Virus record (IMG/VR): IMGVR_UViG_3300031660_000055
Coordinates: 1 to 25,389 of that record
Direction: 5' to 3' (one strand)
DNA: 25,389 nucleotides
Source of the DNA: a virus
The translations under genes were made by a program, and so were the position numbers. This document shows, in pieces, positions 1 to 5,781 of the stretch. Below the pieces are notes generated by a model. The model ran no database searches. It worked only from the letters and a program-made list of their open reading frames with translations, and was not told the DNA's origin. The first letter of the stretch is position 1. Every line of letters starts with the position of its first letter.

Positions 1-2158
1 GCACAAAATTAGGTGCTACTGCGTTTTTCATTCTTAGAGCGTCAGTTAAATCAGTCTCAGTATTAATACGAGGTTTAATAACTTCTCCCATTAACATTGC
101 TTTAACTCTTTTAGATTTCATTTCAGGGTAACTTTGAAATATTGGAAATCCAACAGGCGTAGACCAAGTAATTGGTAACTGCTCTTTAGAGATAATTTTA
201 GCAATGTCTTGTAGGAATTTCATACCACTCCTAGCAGACATTAAATTATCACCTATACTGTCCCAGATAATACCAGATAAATAACTGGCAGGTTTAAACA
301 TATCATTTTCAAATGGGTGCTGTTCACCTTTGTCTTTTCTTTTAGTTAAATCTTCTACAACAAAATCTGTGCAAGAAAATCTAGTAGAACCATAACAGAT
401 AGTCATAATACTTCTTTTAGTAGTAGTACGTTTAACTCCATAGTTTAACCATGCTTGTGCATAAGGTTTACCTTCAGCTACATCTAATTTAAGTTTTGCG
501 TTAACTGTATTTGCTACTAATTGGTAGATGTCTTGCGGTGTTTCTGTCGGTAATAAATTTACCATCTCTCCTGCTTTTTTATCTTTAAGCATTAAAGAAT
601 AAATTTGAAGACCATTACATGAACCATCAACATTGACAGGTATGTATGAAATAAAACCTTCTCCTTCTTTAAGGTATCTAGCCCACTCATCACAAAATGC
701 TAAAAATTGAAAAGCATTCCCTGCGTTTTCCCATTGTCTATTAGTCAAAGGGTCTTCCGCACAAGCTACAATCATAGCTTCATTGTCTTTAGTCCACTGC
801 TCTCTTTGTTCAAATGTTATTTTATCTTCTCCATACATGTTTGCACCATGTACTGCTAACCAAAAGACACCTCTGTTTTCCACAGTGATAGGCTTACCTT
901 TGGCAAAATTCAGTAGTGCTTTAGAAGCACCAATAGATTGATAGTTAAGAAACGCAGGAACACAATAGGCTCTTCCTCTAAAGTCTAATTGTATTGGAAA
1001 ATATAAAGTAGCAAAATCTTTAAACTTATCTGCTAACCAAATAATTTTAGCAAACAATAACCTTTTAGAAAACATACGGTTATTCTCTGTGTGAATTATT
1101 ACAGCTTCTTTTTTCCACGCCTTCCTGCTTACTTCGTTTGTATCAATATCGTGTGGTTTGTTAGGTATCTCTTTGTTGCTAGTTGAGGGCATTTCTCCTA
1201 GTGCCATGCCTTTGTCCCAAGCCTGTTTAATCACATTTAAAATAAAATGATTAATCTTGTAAGATGTAGATTGCATAGCATTAACAGCACTATAAACCTT
1301 CGGCATTTCAAAGTTTTCTAACTCTTTTTGAAACAATTTCTTGCCTAAACCATGTTGTTTAACAAGGTCTAGTTCAGGGAGGTTATCTGTCCAATAACCG
1401 CCTCCTCGTGTGCTTTCCCATGATTTAGGAGGCATTACAGTAGGCATATACTCAGGGTTGAGTAGTTCATTAAAGGTATTTCTCTCTTTAATCCAATCTC
1501 TAGTTTTCTGGGTCTGTTTAATGACTTTAGTTTTCTTATGCTTAACAGTCTCAGTTTTAATCTCTATCATTCCTGTGGCATATATCATTAGTTCAATCAA
1601 ACGTAGTCCAACGTGTAATTTCTCTGTTGTACTCCATTCTTCCCATCTCATTACTTCGTCATTTTTGGCAGTCTCTTTTAGCTTCCTTCGTTTGTAAGTA
1701 TAATTCCAACTTCTTCTATCTAAGTCCTGACGCACTGTGTGGTATAACTCTGGGTTCAATATCTTAAAGTTTTTTAGTGCTATTTCAGTTTCTACTTTAC
1801 CACCTAAAGTGATGCAGGTAGCAGTGAGAGGTCTGTTTTGGGTAATTGTATTTATGATGGATTTTGCGGTAATGAGAGCCAGAATTTCAGGTTCAACTTC
1901 GCATATTTTGATGAAGGCAAGAGGTGGTTTTTTAACAATGTTTTTTGATGTAGTCTCAATCCACTCAGCTATCTCCATAGCGAGAGGTCTAATAGTATTT
2001 GCAACCATTACCTTTCCGTAAGAGGTAACGCTTTCTTCTTCTCTAGTGATGTGTGATTGTAGCCTCGTGTTCGTCCTGTGAACGCCTGAGAGAGCCATGT
2101 CTTTCTCATTGGCTAGTTGGTCTTTGAATGTAGGTAATACTTCTATTAGCTTCTGCAT
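1..2158 (-). CDS. T7-like single-subunit DNA-directed RNA polymerase (3' end missing)
   Basis: This gene transcribes the phage middle and late genes from phage-specific promoters. I translated it by hand: 719 complete codons, starting MQKLIEVLPTFKDQL, with AGGAG 7 nt before the ATG. It follows T7 RNA polymerase throughout. A PPKSWESTRGGGYW stretch matches the T7 PPKPWTGITGGGYW region. The DxxGR motif is LDFRGRAY near residue 392. Motif A is NVDGSCNGLQ with the catalytic Asp near residue 511 (T7 D537). Motif B is TKRSIMTICYGS with Lys near 581 and Tyr near 589 (T7 K631 and Y639). The window ends in APNFV, just before the T7 HSQDG motif with the second catalytic Asp, so roughly 70 residues are missing through window truncation, not damage. 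It follows the integrase gene and has its own phage-type promoter 41 nt upstream, which suggests positive autoregulation. Confidence 0.97.
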   Translation of the reverse strand, partial: MQKLIEVLPTFKDQLANEKDMALSGVHRTNTRLQSHITREEESVTSYGKVMVANTIRPLAMEIAEWIETTSKNIVKKPPLAFIKICEVEPEILALITAKSIINTITQNRPLTATCITLGGKVETEIALKNFKILNPELYHTVRQDLDRRSWNYTYKRRKLKETAKNDEVMRWEEWSTTEKLHVGLRLIELMIYATGMIEIKTETVKHKKTKVIKQTQKTRDWIKERNTFNELLNPEYMPTVMPPKSWESTRGGGYWTDNLPELDLVKQHGLGKKLFQKELENFEMPKVYSAVNAMQSTSYKINHFILNVIKQAWDKGMALGEMPSTSNKEIPNKPHDIDTNEVSRKAWKKEAVIIHTENNRMFSKRLLFAKIIWLADKFKDFATLYFPIQLDFRGRAYCVPAFLNYQSIGASKALLNFAKGKPITVENRGVFWLAVHGANMYGEDKITFEQREQWTKDNEAMIVACAEDPLTNRQWENAGNAFQFLAFCDEWARYLKEGEGFISYIPVNVDGSCNGLQIYSLMLKDKKAGEMVNLLPTETPQDIYQLVANTVNAKLKLDVAEGKPYAQAWLNYGVKRTTTKRSIMTICYGSTRFSCTDFVVEDLTKRKDKGEQHPFENDMFKPASYLSGIIWDSIGDNLMSARSGMKFLQDIAKIISKEQLPITWSTPVGFPIFQSYPEMKSKRVKAMLMGEVIKPRINTETDLTDALRMKNAVAPNFV

Positions 2159-2193
2159 GTTATAACTCCTATGTATGTGTGTGTTATGTTTTG

Positions 2194-2216
2194 GGTATCT
2201 ATAAGGGGAACTTTTA
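2194..2216 (-). promoter_or_regulatory. Putative phage RNA polymerase promoter P1, before the RNAP gene
   Basis: On the minus strand the bases from -17 to -1 read TAAAAGTTCCCCTTATA, with +1 G at 2199. The motif recurs at 6362-6384 and 17617-17639, with 13 of the 17 positions identical in all three. Its layout resembles T7/SP6 promoters: a specificity block, then a TATA-like melting block ending in A before an initiating G. The leader to the RNAP start codon would be about 41 nt and is CA-rich. That this phage's polymerase uses it is inferred. Confidence 0.7.
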
Positions 2217-2222
2217 TGTATT

Positions 2223-2281
2223 CACCAAAGGATTGGTGTACAATTTAGGTTTAGTCCTTTGCACTATATTTTTAATAGTGC
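2223..2281 (-). other. Two hairpins in the RNAP upstream region
   Basis: Two perfect inverted repeats lie between integrase and RNAP. Bases 2261-2281 form a 7-bp stem (GCACTAT/ATAGTGC, 7-nt loop). Bases 2223-2238 form a 6-bp stem (CACCAA/TTGGTG) with loop TCCT on the transcribed strand. Neither is followed by a T-tract, so they do not look like intrinsic terminators. They could be processing or stability elements of the integrase-RNAP transcript. Confidence 0.45.
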
Positions 2282-2322
2282 TAAAGAATAGTCGCTTGTT
2301 TACTGGCTTAATTAATGATTAA

Positions 2323-2375
2323 CGGATTGAACATGCTTTGTGCATGAGGATTGCAAATCCTATTGCATCAATCCG
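2323..2375 (-). other. Compact three-way-junction element, tRNA-like, candidate attP region
   Basis: An 8-bp outer stem (CGGATTGA/TCAATCCG) encloses two hairpins: AGGAT/ATCCT with loop TTGCA, and CATGC/GCATG with loop ACAAA (transcribed strand). The junction strand TGCAA can pair perfectly with the loop TTGCA, allowing a pseudoknot. On the plus strand, 2347-2361 reads AGGATTGCAAATCCT, which resembles the anticodon arm of a tRNA-Cys (loop TTGCAAA, anticodon GCA). There is no T arm, so this is not a functional tRNA gene. It lies 72 bp beyond the integrase stop codon, where an attP matching a host tRNA could sit. An RNA element and an att site are both possible. Confidence 0.5.
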
Positions 2376-2377
2376 CA

Positions 2378-2397
2378 GTAGAATACGTCTATTCTAC
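2378..2397. other. Perfect 8-bp hairpin downstream of integrase
   Basis: GTAGAATA/TATTCTAC form an 8-bp stem with a 4-nt loop, 50 bp past the integrase stop codon and directly beside the three-way-junction element. There is no T-tract on either side. It may be part of the recombination site (an inverted integrase-binding repeat) or a transcript-end structure. Confidence 0.4.
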
Positions 2398-2446
2398 TAT
2401 CATTACTAGGTAACATTTAACAACTATCCTTTAACATCTATTAACC

Positions 2447-3325
2447 CTAACTAGCTTTGTTAAAACTGTTAAGTACATTTACTGCGTCTCGCAAATTACT
2501 AGGTATTAAATGCGAATACCTACTAATCATTTTCCATGACTTATGACCTAGCATTTGACCAATAAAGTGAAGTTCTACTTTACCTGATTGAGCCATACGA
2601 GTTGCACAAGTATGTCGTAAGCAGTGAATGACAAACTCTTTGTCTTCTTCGAGGTTCATTGCTTTTCTTAGTCTTCTCCAAGTATTCTCACAAGTCCAAT
2701 ATTTTAGATGTGAAAATATAAGGTCGTTTCTTCCTACCGCTTTTTTAAGTAACTTCTCAACGATTAACTTGGCACGTTCTGTTAACGGTACACCTCTGGG
2801 CATATTGTTTTTAGTTACCGTAGTAGGTAAATTAACAACATAATGACCATCTACATTGTGTATCATTAGCTTCTTAATAGATAACGCTTCGCCTAACCTC
2901 ATTCCGCTATCGGTGAGAAAAAGATAGAACTCTAAATAATCAACCATATTCCACTCGGTCAATGTTCTAATCATTTCTTTTTCTTCGATTGGTTCAAGGT
3001 ATCGTTCTCGTCCATTGTTACTTTCGTCCTGCCACTCAATATGAGGCATTCTATCTAAATGATAAATAGAATGTCTTTGATTGGCATAACGTAACATCTT
3101 ACTGATTGAGGACATATAACGATTGATAGTAGCAGGAGCAAAACCCCTGTTTTCTAACGTGTCCACAAGATGTTCTATGTGGCTATCGTTAACTTCAGTT
3201 ACAAGCATACCTTTGCCAAGCATTTCTATTATTTTTTCGCCTCGCTTTGATTGCAACTTTTCCCAACCTCTAAGTGTTAATTTGCGGTGTATCTCCGTTA
3301 GCAACTTGATATTTGTCTGTTGCAT
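2447..3325 (-). CDS. int: Tyrosine recombinase / phage integrase
   Basis: A site-specific recombinase of the phage integrase (tyrosine recombinase) family, 292 aa, expected to join attP with a host attB. The N-terminal part (about residues 5-90) looks like a SAM-like core-binding domain. All catalytic residues are visible: R143 (SGMRLGEAL), K172 (TVTKNN), H234 and R237 (HCLRHTCATRM), H261 (LGHKS) and Y270 (SRYSHLIP). The length is normal for the family and the frame is intact, so an active enzyme is expected. It begins 18 bp after the MarR-like gene, with AAGG about 9 nt before the ATG, so the two probably share a transcript. RNA polymerase follows after 288 bp of structured sequence. An integrase just before RNAP is the arrangement described for temperate T7-like pelagiphages. 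Confidence 0.95.
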   Translation of the reverse strand: MQQTNIKLLTEIHRKLTLRGWEKLQSKRGEKIIEMLGKGMLVTEVNDSHIEHLVDTLENRGFAPATINRYMSSISKMLRYANQRHSIYHLDRMPHIEWQDESNNGRERYLEPIEEKEMIRTLTEWNMVDYLEFYLFLTDSGMRLGEALSIKKLMIHNVDGHYVVNLPTTVTKNNMPRGVPLTERAKLIVEKLLKKAVGRNDLIFSHLKYWTCENTWRRLRKAMNLEEDKEFVIHCLRHTCATRMAQSGKVELHFIGQMLGHKSWKMISRYSHLIPSNLRDAVNVLNSFNKAS

Positions 3326-3343
3326 ACATACCGCCTTCCATTG

Positions 3344-3670
3344 TTATTTGACCATATCAGTAAGAGAATTATATACTCTTCTGCCTTTTGCTGAAATACG
3401 CACAAGTTTTCTTCTACGTTCTTCAGGGTCTTCAAAAGATTGTAAAAGACCTATACCAATACCGTCTCGTGTTCTGTCACCTAATTTGTAACAGTTACGA
3501 GATACGGTTGATTGGGCTAAGTCCAATTTGTCAGCTATTGTCTGCATGGCGATACCGTCTGCTCCGCCATACTCACCAACATAAAAGAAAACCGCTATTG
3601 TTTGGCTTTCCATATGTGGGTCGAATTTACGCATTTCCTCTATTATTTTTAATAGGTTCAATCCGCTCAT
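3344..3670 (-). CDS. MarR-like winged-helix transcriptional regulator
   Basis: A 108-aa protein whose centre and C-terminus fit the MarR winged helix-turn-helix fold. A helix-turn-helix lies at about residues 40-65 (TIADKLDLAQSTVSRNCYKL). The wing contains EDPEERRRKLVRISAKGRRV (about 80-99), which follows the family pattern of an acidic DPxxRR turn followed by basic residues and a K-G-R end. It is shorter than typical 140-aa MarR proteins and lacks part of the N-terminal dimerisation helices. AGGAG lies 8 nt before the ATG. It sits directly upstream of integrase in the same direction, so it may control integration or lysogeny in place of a CI-type repressor, of which none is visible. A palindrome in its upstream region could be its operator. 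The target is inferred. Confidence 0.82.
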   Translation of the reverse strand: MSGLNLLKIIEEMRKFDPHMESQTIAVFFYVGEYGGADGIAMQTIADKLDLAQSTVSRNCYKLGDRTRDGIGIGLLQSFEDPEERRRKLVRISAKGRRVYNSLTDMVK

Positions 3671-3780
3671 GTTGTACGCTCCTTAGTTTCCTTATTAGTG
3701 TCTCTTTTTAAAGTGAAGCCACTCACACTTATACATTAACCACTTAATACTGAATACTTAATTTTTTTGTTATCCGCCTA

Positions 3781-3810
3781 AGTATAGTTAATCTATAACA
3801 CATACAACCT
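3781..3810 (-). promoter_or_regulatory. Candidate promoter and operator of the MarR-int operon
   Basis: TATAGTTAATCTATA (3783-3797) is a perfect 5-5-5 inverted repeat. On the transcribed strand it overlaps a -10-like TATACT (3786-3781), with a weak TTGTAT 15 bp upstream. An 8-bp palindrome ACTATAGT lies nearby at 3827-3834. MarR proteins bind such short palindromes, often over their own promoter. The location, about 110 bp before the start codon, fits autoregulation, but the promoter match is weak. Confidence 0.35.
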
Positions 3811-3934
3811 ATATTTTCCAAAATCTACTATAGTTTCGTGTGTGTCTTTCGTTACTCTAAAATCACTCCGTCTATTATATTTTTCAATATAAAGTTTAAA
3901 GAGAATAAAGTTTATAAGCATATTCGTCCTTTTG

Positions 3935-4051
3935 TTAAGTTATATTGGGAGCGTTTTGTTTATTATGAATGTAACAACCGTTACCATTCAAAACACTTTT
4001 TCGTATCAATCGTAGCTTTTTAGTAGCTAATTGAGTGTTATCTATTTGCAT
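3935..4051 (-). CDS. Possible 38-aa early protein
   Basis: Unrecognised small ORF, MQIDNTQLATKKLRLIRKSV and onward to a C-terminus NKQNAPNIT. It is basic, with no membrane segment. AAAGGG lies 5 nt before the ATG, which is the main support. It lies in the otherwise empty stretch between the second ribozyme and the MarR-like gene. Length and composition alone cannot separate it from chance. Confidence 0.35.
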   Translation of the reverse strand: MQIDNTQLATKKLRLIRKSVLNGNGCYIHNKQNAPNIT

Positions 4052-4101
4052 TTTTACCCTTTCTTTTTGCAGTAATTATTATCGTATAAAATAATAGGCT
4101 A

Positions 4102-4130
4102 TCCTGTCGCACATCTTATGTGCAAGAGGA
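4102..4130 (-). other. Two-part intergenic hairpin (6-bp stem, internal loop, 4-bp outer stem)
   Basis: A perfect GCACAT/ATGTGC stem with a 3-nt loop (4109-4123) is extended, beyond a symmetric 3x3 internal loop, by a TCCT/AGGA stem. The shape resembles the irregular hairpins RNase III cuts in T7 early RNA. No T-tract follows. It lies 19 nt downstream of the type I hammerhead. Confidence 0.45.
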
Positions 4131-4148
4131 ATAATCAAGTTATACAGT

Positions 4149-4209
4149 GCAAAATACACCGTCTAGTCATTAGACAGTGTTTCGGCTATTAAAGCCTCGT
4201 CAGTTTTGC
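4149..4209 (-). ncRNA. Type I hammerhead self-cleaving ribozyme overlapping a gene's 3' end
   Basis: On the transcribed strand, in order: stem I 3' strand GCAAAA (4209-4204); core CTGACGA (4203-4197); stem II GGCT/AGCC with loop TTAAT (4196-4184); GAA (4183-4181); stem III of 10 bp, ACACTGTCTA/TAGACGGTGT, with one G-U wobble and loop ATGAC (4180-4156); cleavage nucleotide A (4155) in a GUA site; and stem I 5' strand TTTTGC (4154-4149), pairing 6/6 with GCAAAA. All conserved hammerhead positions are present. Predicted cleavage is between 4155 and 4154. The ribozyme body encodes the last 15 codons of the 60-aa gene, and its TAG stop (4165-4163) lies in stem III, so a translating ribosome would unfold it. 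Confidence 0.9.
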
Positions 4210-4345
4210 TTTTTATAATTCCATTTAGTTTTCCTTTCTTTGGTTTTTTAGATTTCTTACCGAAGATACCTTCCCAATTCTCTTTGAATTTCTCTGTGGG
4301 AAGGTGGACACCGTCTCTTATTTTGTATGAGTTAAACCCTGACAA
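4163..4345 (-). CDS. Small basic early protein (60 aa), TTG start, ends inside a ribozyme
   Basis: Not recognised. The protein is hydrophilic, with a Lys-rich centre (GKKSKKPKKGKLNG, about residues 29-42) that could bind nucleic acid. No ATG or GTG is available in frame. A TTG at 4345 is preceded by GAGG with 6 nt spacing inside the upstream gene, and the two genes overlap by 14 bp, so translational coupling is likely. The last 15 codons form most of the type I hammerhead described at 4149-4209. The coding frame and the RNA fold must therefore be maintained together. Confidence 0.65.
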   Translation of the reverse strand: MSGFNSYKIRDGVHLPTEKFKENWEGIFGKKSKKPKKGKLNGIIKSKTDEALIAETLSND

Positions 4346-4529
4346 AATTATCCTCTTTATCTGTAATCTTTTTCCAACGTGCTTTAGCTTTTGTTATTTG
4401 TTTTATAGCGTCAGCTTTTAAACCTGCCTCTAATAAATCAAAAAGGTCTAAATCTTTGTGCCACAAGTTTTTTTTCTTTAGGTCTCGTAATCCTACAACT
4501 ACCAAGCCTAACTGTTTTTTATTTACCAT
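4332..4529 (-). CDS. Small early protein, unknown function (65 aa)
   Basis: Not recognised. It starts MVNKKQLGLVVVGLRDLKKK and has a predicted helical, Lys-rich body (DAIKQITKAKARWKKITDKE). I chose the ATG at 4529 because GGAG stands 4 nt before it. An upstream in-frame TTG at 4583 lies inside a strong hairpin and has no ribosome site. The gene overlaps the next one by 14 bp. It is preceded by a hairpin and an A/C-rich leader, the arrangement seen before several early genes here. Confidence 0.65.
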   Translation of the reverse strand: MVNKKQLGLVVVGLRDLKKKNLWHKDLDLFDLLEAGLKADAIKQITKAKARWKKITDKEDNFVRV

Positions 4530-4561
4530 TTTACTCCGTTGTTGATTGTTTAAAATAAACT

Positions 4562-4589
4562 CACCGTCTAGTCCTAAGACCAAACGGTG
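4562..4589 (-). terminator. Strong 12-bp hairpin upstream of the 65-aa gene
   Basis: CACCGTTTGGTC and GACTAGACGGTG pair over all 12 positions (two G-U wobbles) with loop TTAG. A moderately T-rich stretch (AGTTTATTTTAAAC) follows. It could be a weak intrinsic terminator or a processing site. Plus-strand CACCGTCTAGTC (4562-4573) is repeated exactly at 4157-4168, in stem III of the type I hammerhead, which suggests common origin. Confidence 0.5.
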
Positions 4590-4653
4590 AATTGTGGATT
4601 AACATGCTTTAGCCTTGCGAACTCATGCAAGATATTTACGCATATAAATCTCA

Positions 4654-4676
4654 AAGCGGACTGATTAAATCCGCTT
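4654..4676 (-). other. Intergenic hairpin after the 101-aa gene
   Basis: AAGCGGA/TCCGCTT form a 7-bp stem with a 9-nt loop, 12 bp past the stop of the preceding gene. The downstream flank TTTGAGA is shared with the terminator-like hairpin at 5193-5229. A small CTTGC/GCAAG hairpin follows around 4613-4630. No long T-run is present, so termination is uncertain. Confidence 0.4.
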
Positions 4677-4688
4677 CAAGTTTTATAT

Positions 4689-4994
4689 TTAGCCTACTTT
4701 TTGAATAGGAAACTGTATCACCTGCCCCAGTGTTTTTTCTGGGTAGGCTCTCCCTCTAAAAGTGGTTGAATGTGGTTTATAAAATTGAATTTTCTTAATA
4801 CCTTTAAAATCTTTATAAGGCTCAACTTTAAATTGACCGTAGCATGATTTAAAAACGTCTTTTAGATATAAAGACCAATCAGTTGCAGGAGTTTTTTTAT
4901 TAATTTTAACAACTCCGTTAATTACTGAATAGCTTTTACATTTAAAAGATTTAAAGCCATGCGTTAGCGGTATATTACCCACTATGAAACCCAC
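4689..4994 (-). CDS. Small early protein, unknown function (101 aa)
   Basis: Not recognised. The protein starts (GTG) MGFIVGNIPLTHGFKSFKCK and ends in TLGQVIQFPIQKVG. It is rich in Lys, Phe and Tyr, and has no membrane segment or signal peptide. The GTG start at 4994 overlaps the end of the upstream gene by 13 bp, as expected for coupled translation, and no better in-frame ATG exists near the N-terminus. A small phage early protein acting on the host is the default guess for this position; nothing in the sequence tests it. Confidence 0.65.
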   Translation of the reverse strand: MGFIVGNIPLTHGFKSFKCKSYSVINGVVKINKKTPATDWSLYLKDVFKSCYGQFKVEPYKDFKGIKKIQFYKPHSTTFRGRAYPEKTLGQVIQFPIQKVG

Positions 4995-5146
4995 CCTTCA
5001 GCAATAGCAGAATGAAACAATTTTAATTTCTCTGCTTTGGTTGCGTTCTGGTAGTCTTCAAAGTGTTGTTTTTTCTCGGTCTCGTCTTTATACTTTGAGA
5101 GTGTTTCCGCTCTCTGTATAGTTTGCACAGCTTTTGCAATTTGCAT
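4982..5146 (-). CDS. Small early protein, unknown function (54 aa)
   Basis: Not recognised. It runs MQIAKAVQTIQRAETLSKYK to the C-terminus SAIAEGWVS. It is hydrophilic and probably all-helical (FEDYQNATKAEKLKLFHSAI). The ATG at 5146 has a perfect GGAGG 8 nt upstream, so I prefer it to an in-frame ATG at 5161 and to a TTG at 5206. The leader is a CA repeat followed by ATGGAG, almost the same as the leader of the 124-aa gene at 5752. It overlaps the next gene by 13 bp. Confidence 0.7.
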   Translation of the reverse strand: MQIAKAVQTIQRAETLSKYKDETEKKQHFEDYQNATKAEKLKLFHSAIAEGWVS

Positions 5147-5192
5147 AAGTGTAGCCTCCATCTGTTTGTGTGTGTGTTTGTGTGTGACTTTT

Positions 5193-5229
5193 AAAAAAAG
5201 TCTCAAAGCCTACCGCTTGGATAGGCTTT
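5193..5229 (-). terminator. Probable intrinsic terminator between early genes
   Basis: On the transcribed strand AAAGCCTA pairs with TAGGCTTT (5229-5205; 8 bp, extendable by two G-C pairs past a bulge). GAGAC and then seven T's (5199-5193) follow. This is the best terminator-like signal in the early region. It would limit read-through from the first early genes, or act as a partial stop or processing point. Confidence 0.6.
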
Positions 5230-5239
5230 AAGTCTGTTT

Positions 5240-5368
5240 TTAATTTAAGATGTTTAAAGGGTCATACTTAACTATAAGACGCACTTGCTTCTCGTAGTCT
5301 CTCTTAGCTGTAAACATTAAATGAAAGTTATATAAAAACCTTCTCAGTGATAATTTAAATTTATACAT
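5240..5368 (-). CDS. Small early protein, unknown function (42 aa)
   Basis: A short ORF, MYKFKLSLRRFLYNFHLMFT and onward, with a charged second half (AKRDYEKQVRLIVKYDPLNI). It starts 9 nt after the preceding gene's stop, with no clear ribosome site of its own, so translational coupling is assumed. Its stop is directly followed by the terminator-like hairpin. Amino-acid composition looks coding, but no family is recognised. Confidence 0.45.
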   Translation of the reverse strand: MYKFKLSLRRFLYNFHLMFTAKRDYEKQVRLIVKYDPLNILN

Positions 5369-5377
5369 ATTTTTTAA

Positions 5378-5752
5378 TTAATGTTGTTGAGGTTTAAAGT
5401 CTGGAGCAATAATTCCAAATCCGCCCCAATCTTTTTGAATTGTTTTGTCTTTGCTAAAGTCTTCAAAAAACTTCAAAGCGTAGCCTCTAGCGTCTCCATT
5501 AAAAAACATATTGAATGTATTAGTGTTCAATATCTTAGCAACTTTTGAAAGTATCTTTTCACTTTCTTTGTCTATGTCGCCTTCAAAGTCTCCGTTGCAA
5601 TAGTCAGTTGCTAACTTGTGGGCTTTGTTTTCTAATCTAAAAAGTTTTTTGCAAAGTTCGATACTATCTATATCAAGATTGAAAATACTTTTTAAAGTGT
5701 CGCCATGCTTCTTAATGTTTTGATACATTGTTTGTTTTTCGTGTCCCTTCAT
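5378..5752 (-). CDS. First early protein, unknown function (124 aa)
   Basis: Not recognised. It starts MKGHEKQTMYQNIKKHGDTL and ends in GIIAPDFKPQQH. It is a soluble, helix-rich, acidic/basic mixed protein with no signal or membrane segment. The ATG at 5752 has GGAG 10 nt upstream, within a CA-rich leader. It is the first gene after the genome-end region, comparable to the position of T7 0.3-type host-takeover genes, and the RNA just upstream folds as a type III hammerhead. After cleavage its mRNA would start with a 5'-hydroxyl and an 81-nt leader. Function unknown; role inferred from position only. Confidence 0.75.
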   Translation of the reverse strand: MKGHEKQTMYQNIKKHGDTLKSIFNLDIDSIELCKKLFRLENKAHKLATDYCNGDFEGDIDKESEKILSKVAKILNTNTFNMFFNGDARGYALKFFEDFSKDKTIQKDWGGFGIIAPDFKPQQH

Positions 5753-5781
5753 AGTGTGTATACTCCATTGATTGTTTGTGT

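Noticed and set aside
1410-2021. Two plus-strand ORFs opposite the RNA polymerase gene
   Set aside because: Shadows of the RNAP coding frame, hydrophobic by complement only.
2323-2375. A real tRNA-Cys gene
   Set aside because: The anticodon arm fits, but there is no T arm or proper D arm, the total length is only 53 nt, and there is no CCA-adjacent acceptor pattern.
3400-3430. CTGAAGA sequence in the MarR-like gene as a third hammerhead
   Set aside because: No stem II and no properly placed GAAA follow; similar CTGAAGA strings elsewhere in coding regions fail the same way.
3838-4023. Plus-strand 61-aa ORF in the MarR upstream region
   Set aside because: GTG start, no ribosome site, opposite to all other genes, and low-complexity AT-rich composition.
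4149-4310. Type III version of the second hammerhead, using a GTC about 110 nt upstream
   Set aside because: Stem III could form 8 pairs with that site, but no stem I exists next to CTGACGA. The local type I fold pairs completely.
4562-4589. Hairpin before the 65-aa gene as a third complete ribozyme
   Set aside because: It shares a 12-mer with stem III of the type I hammerhead, but CTGANGA and GAA are missing upstream.
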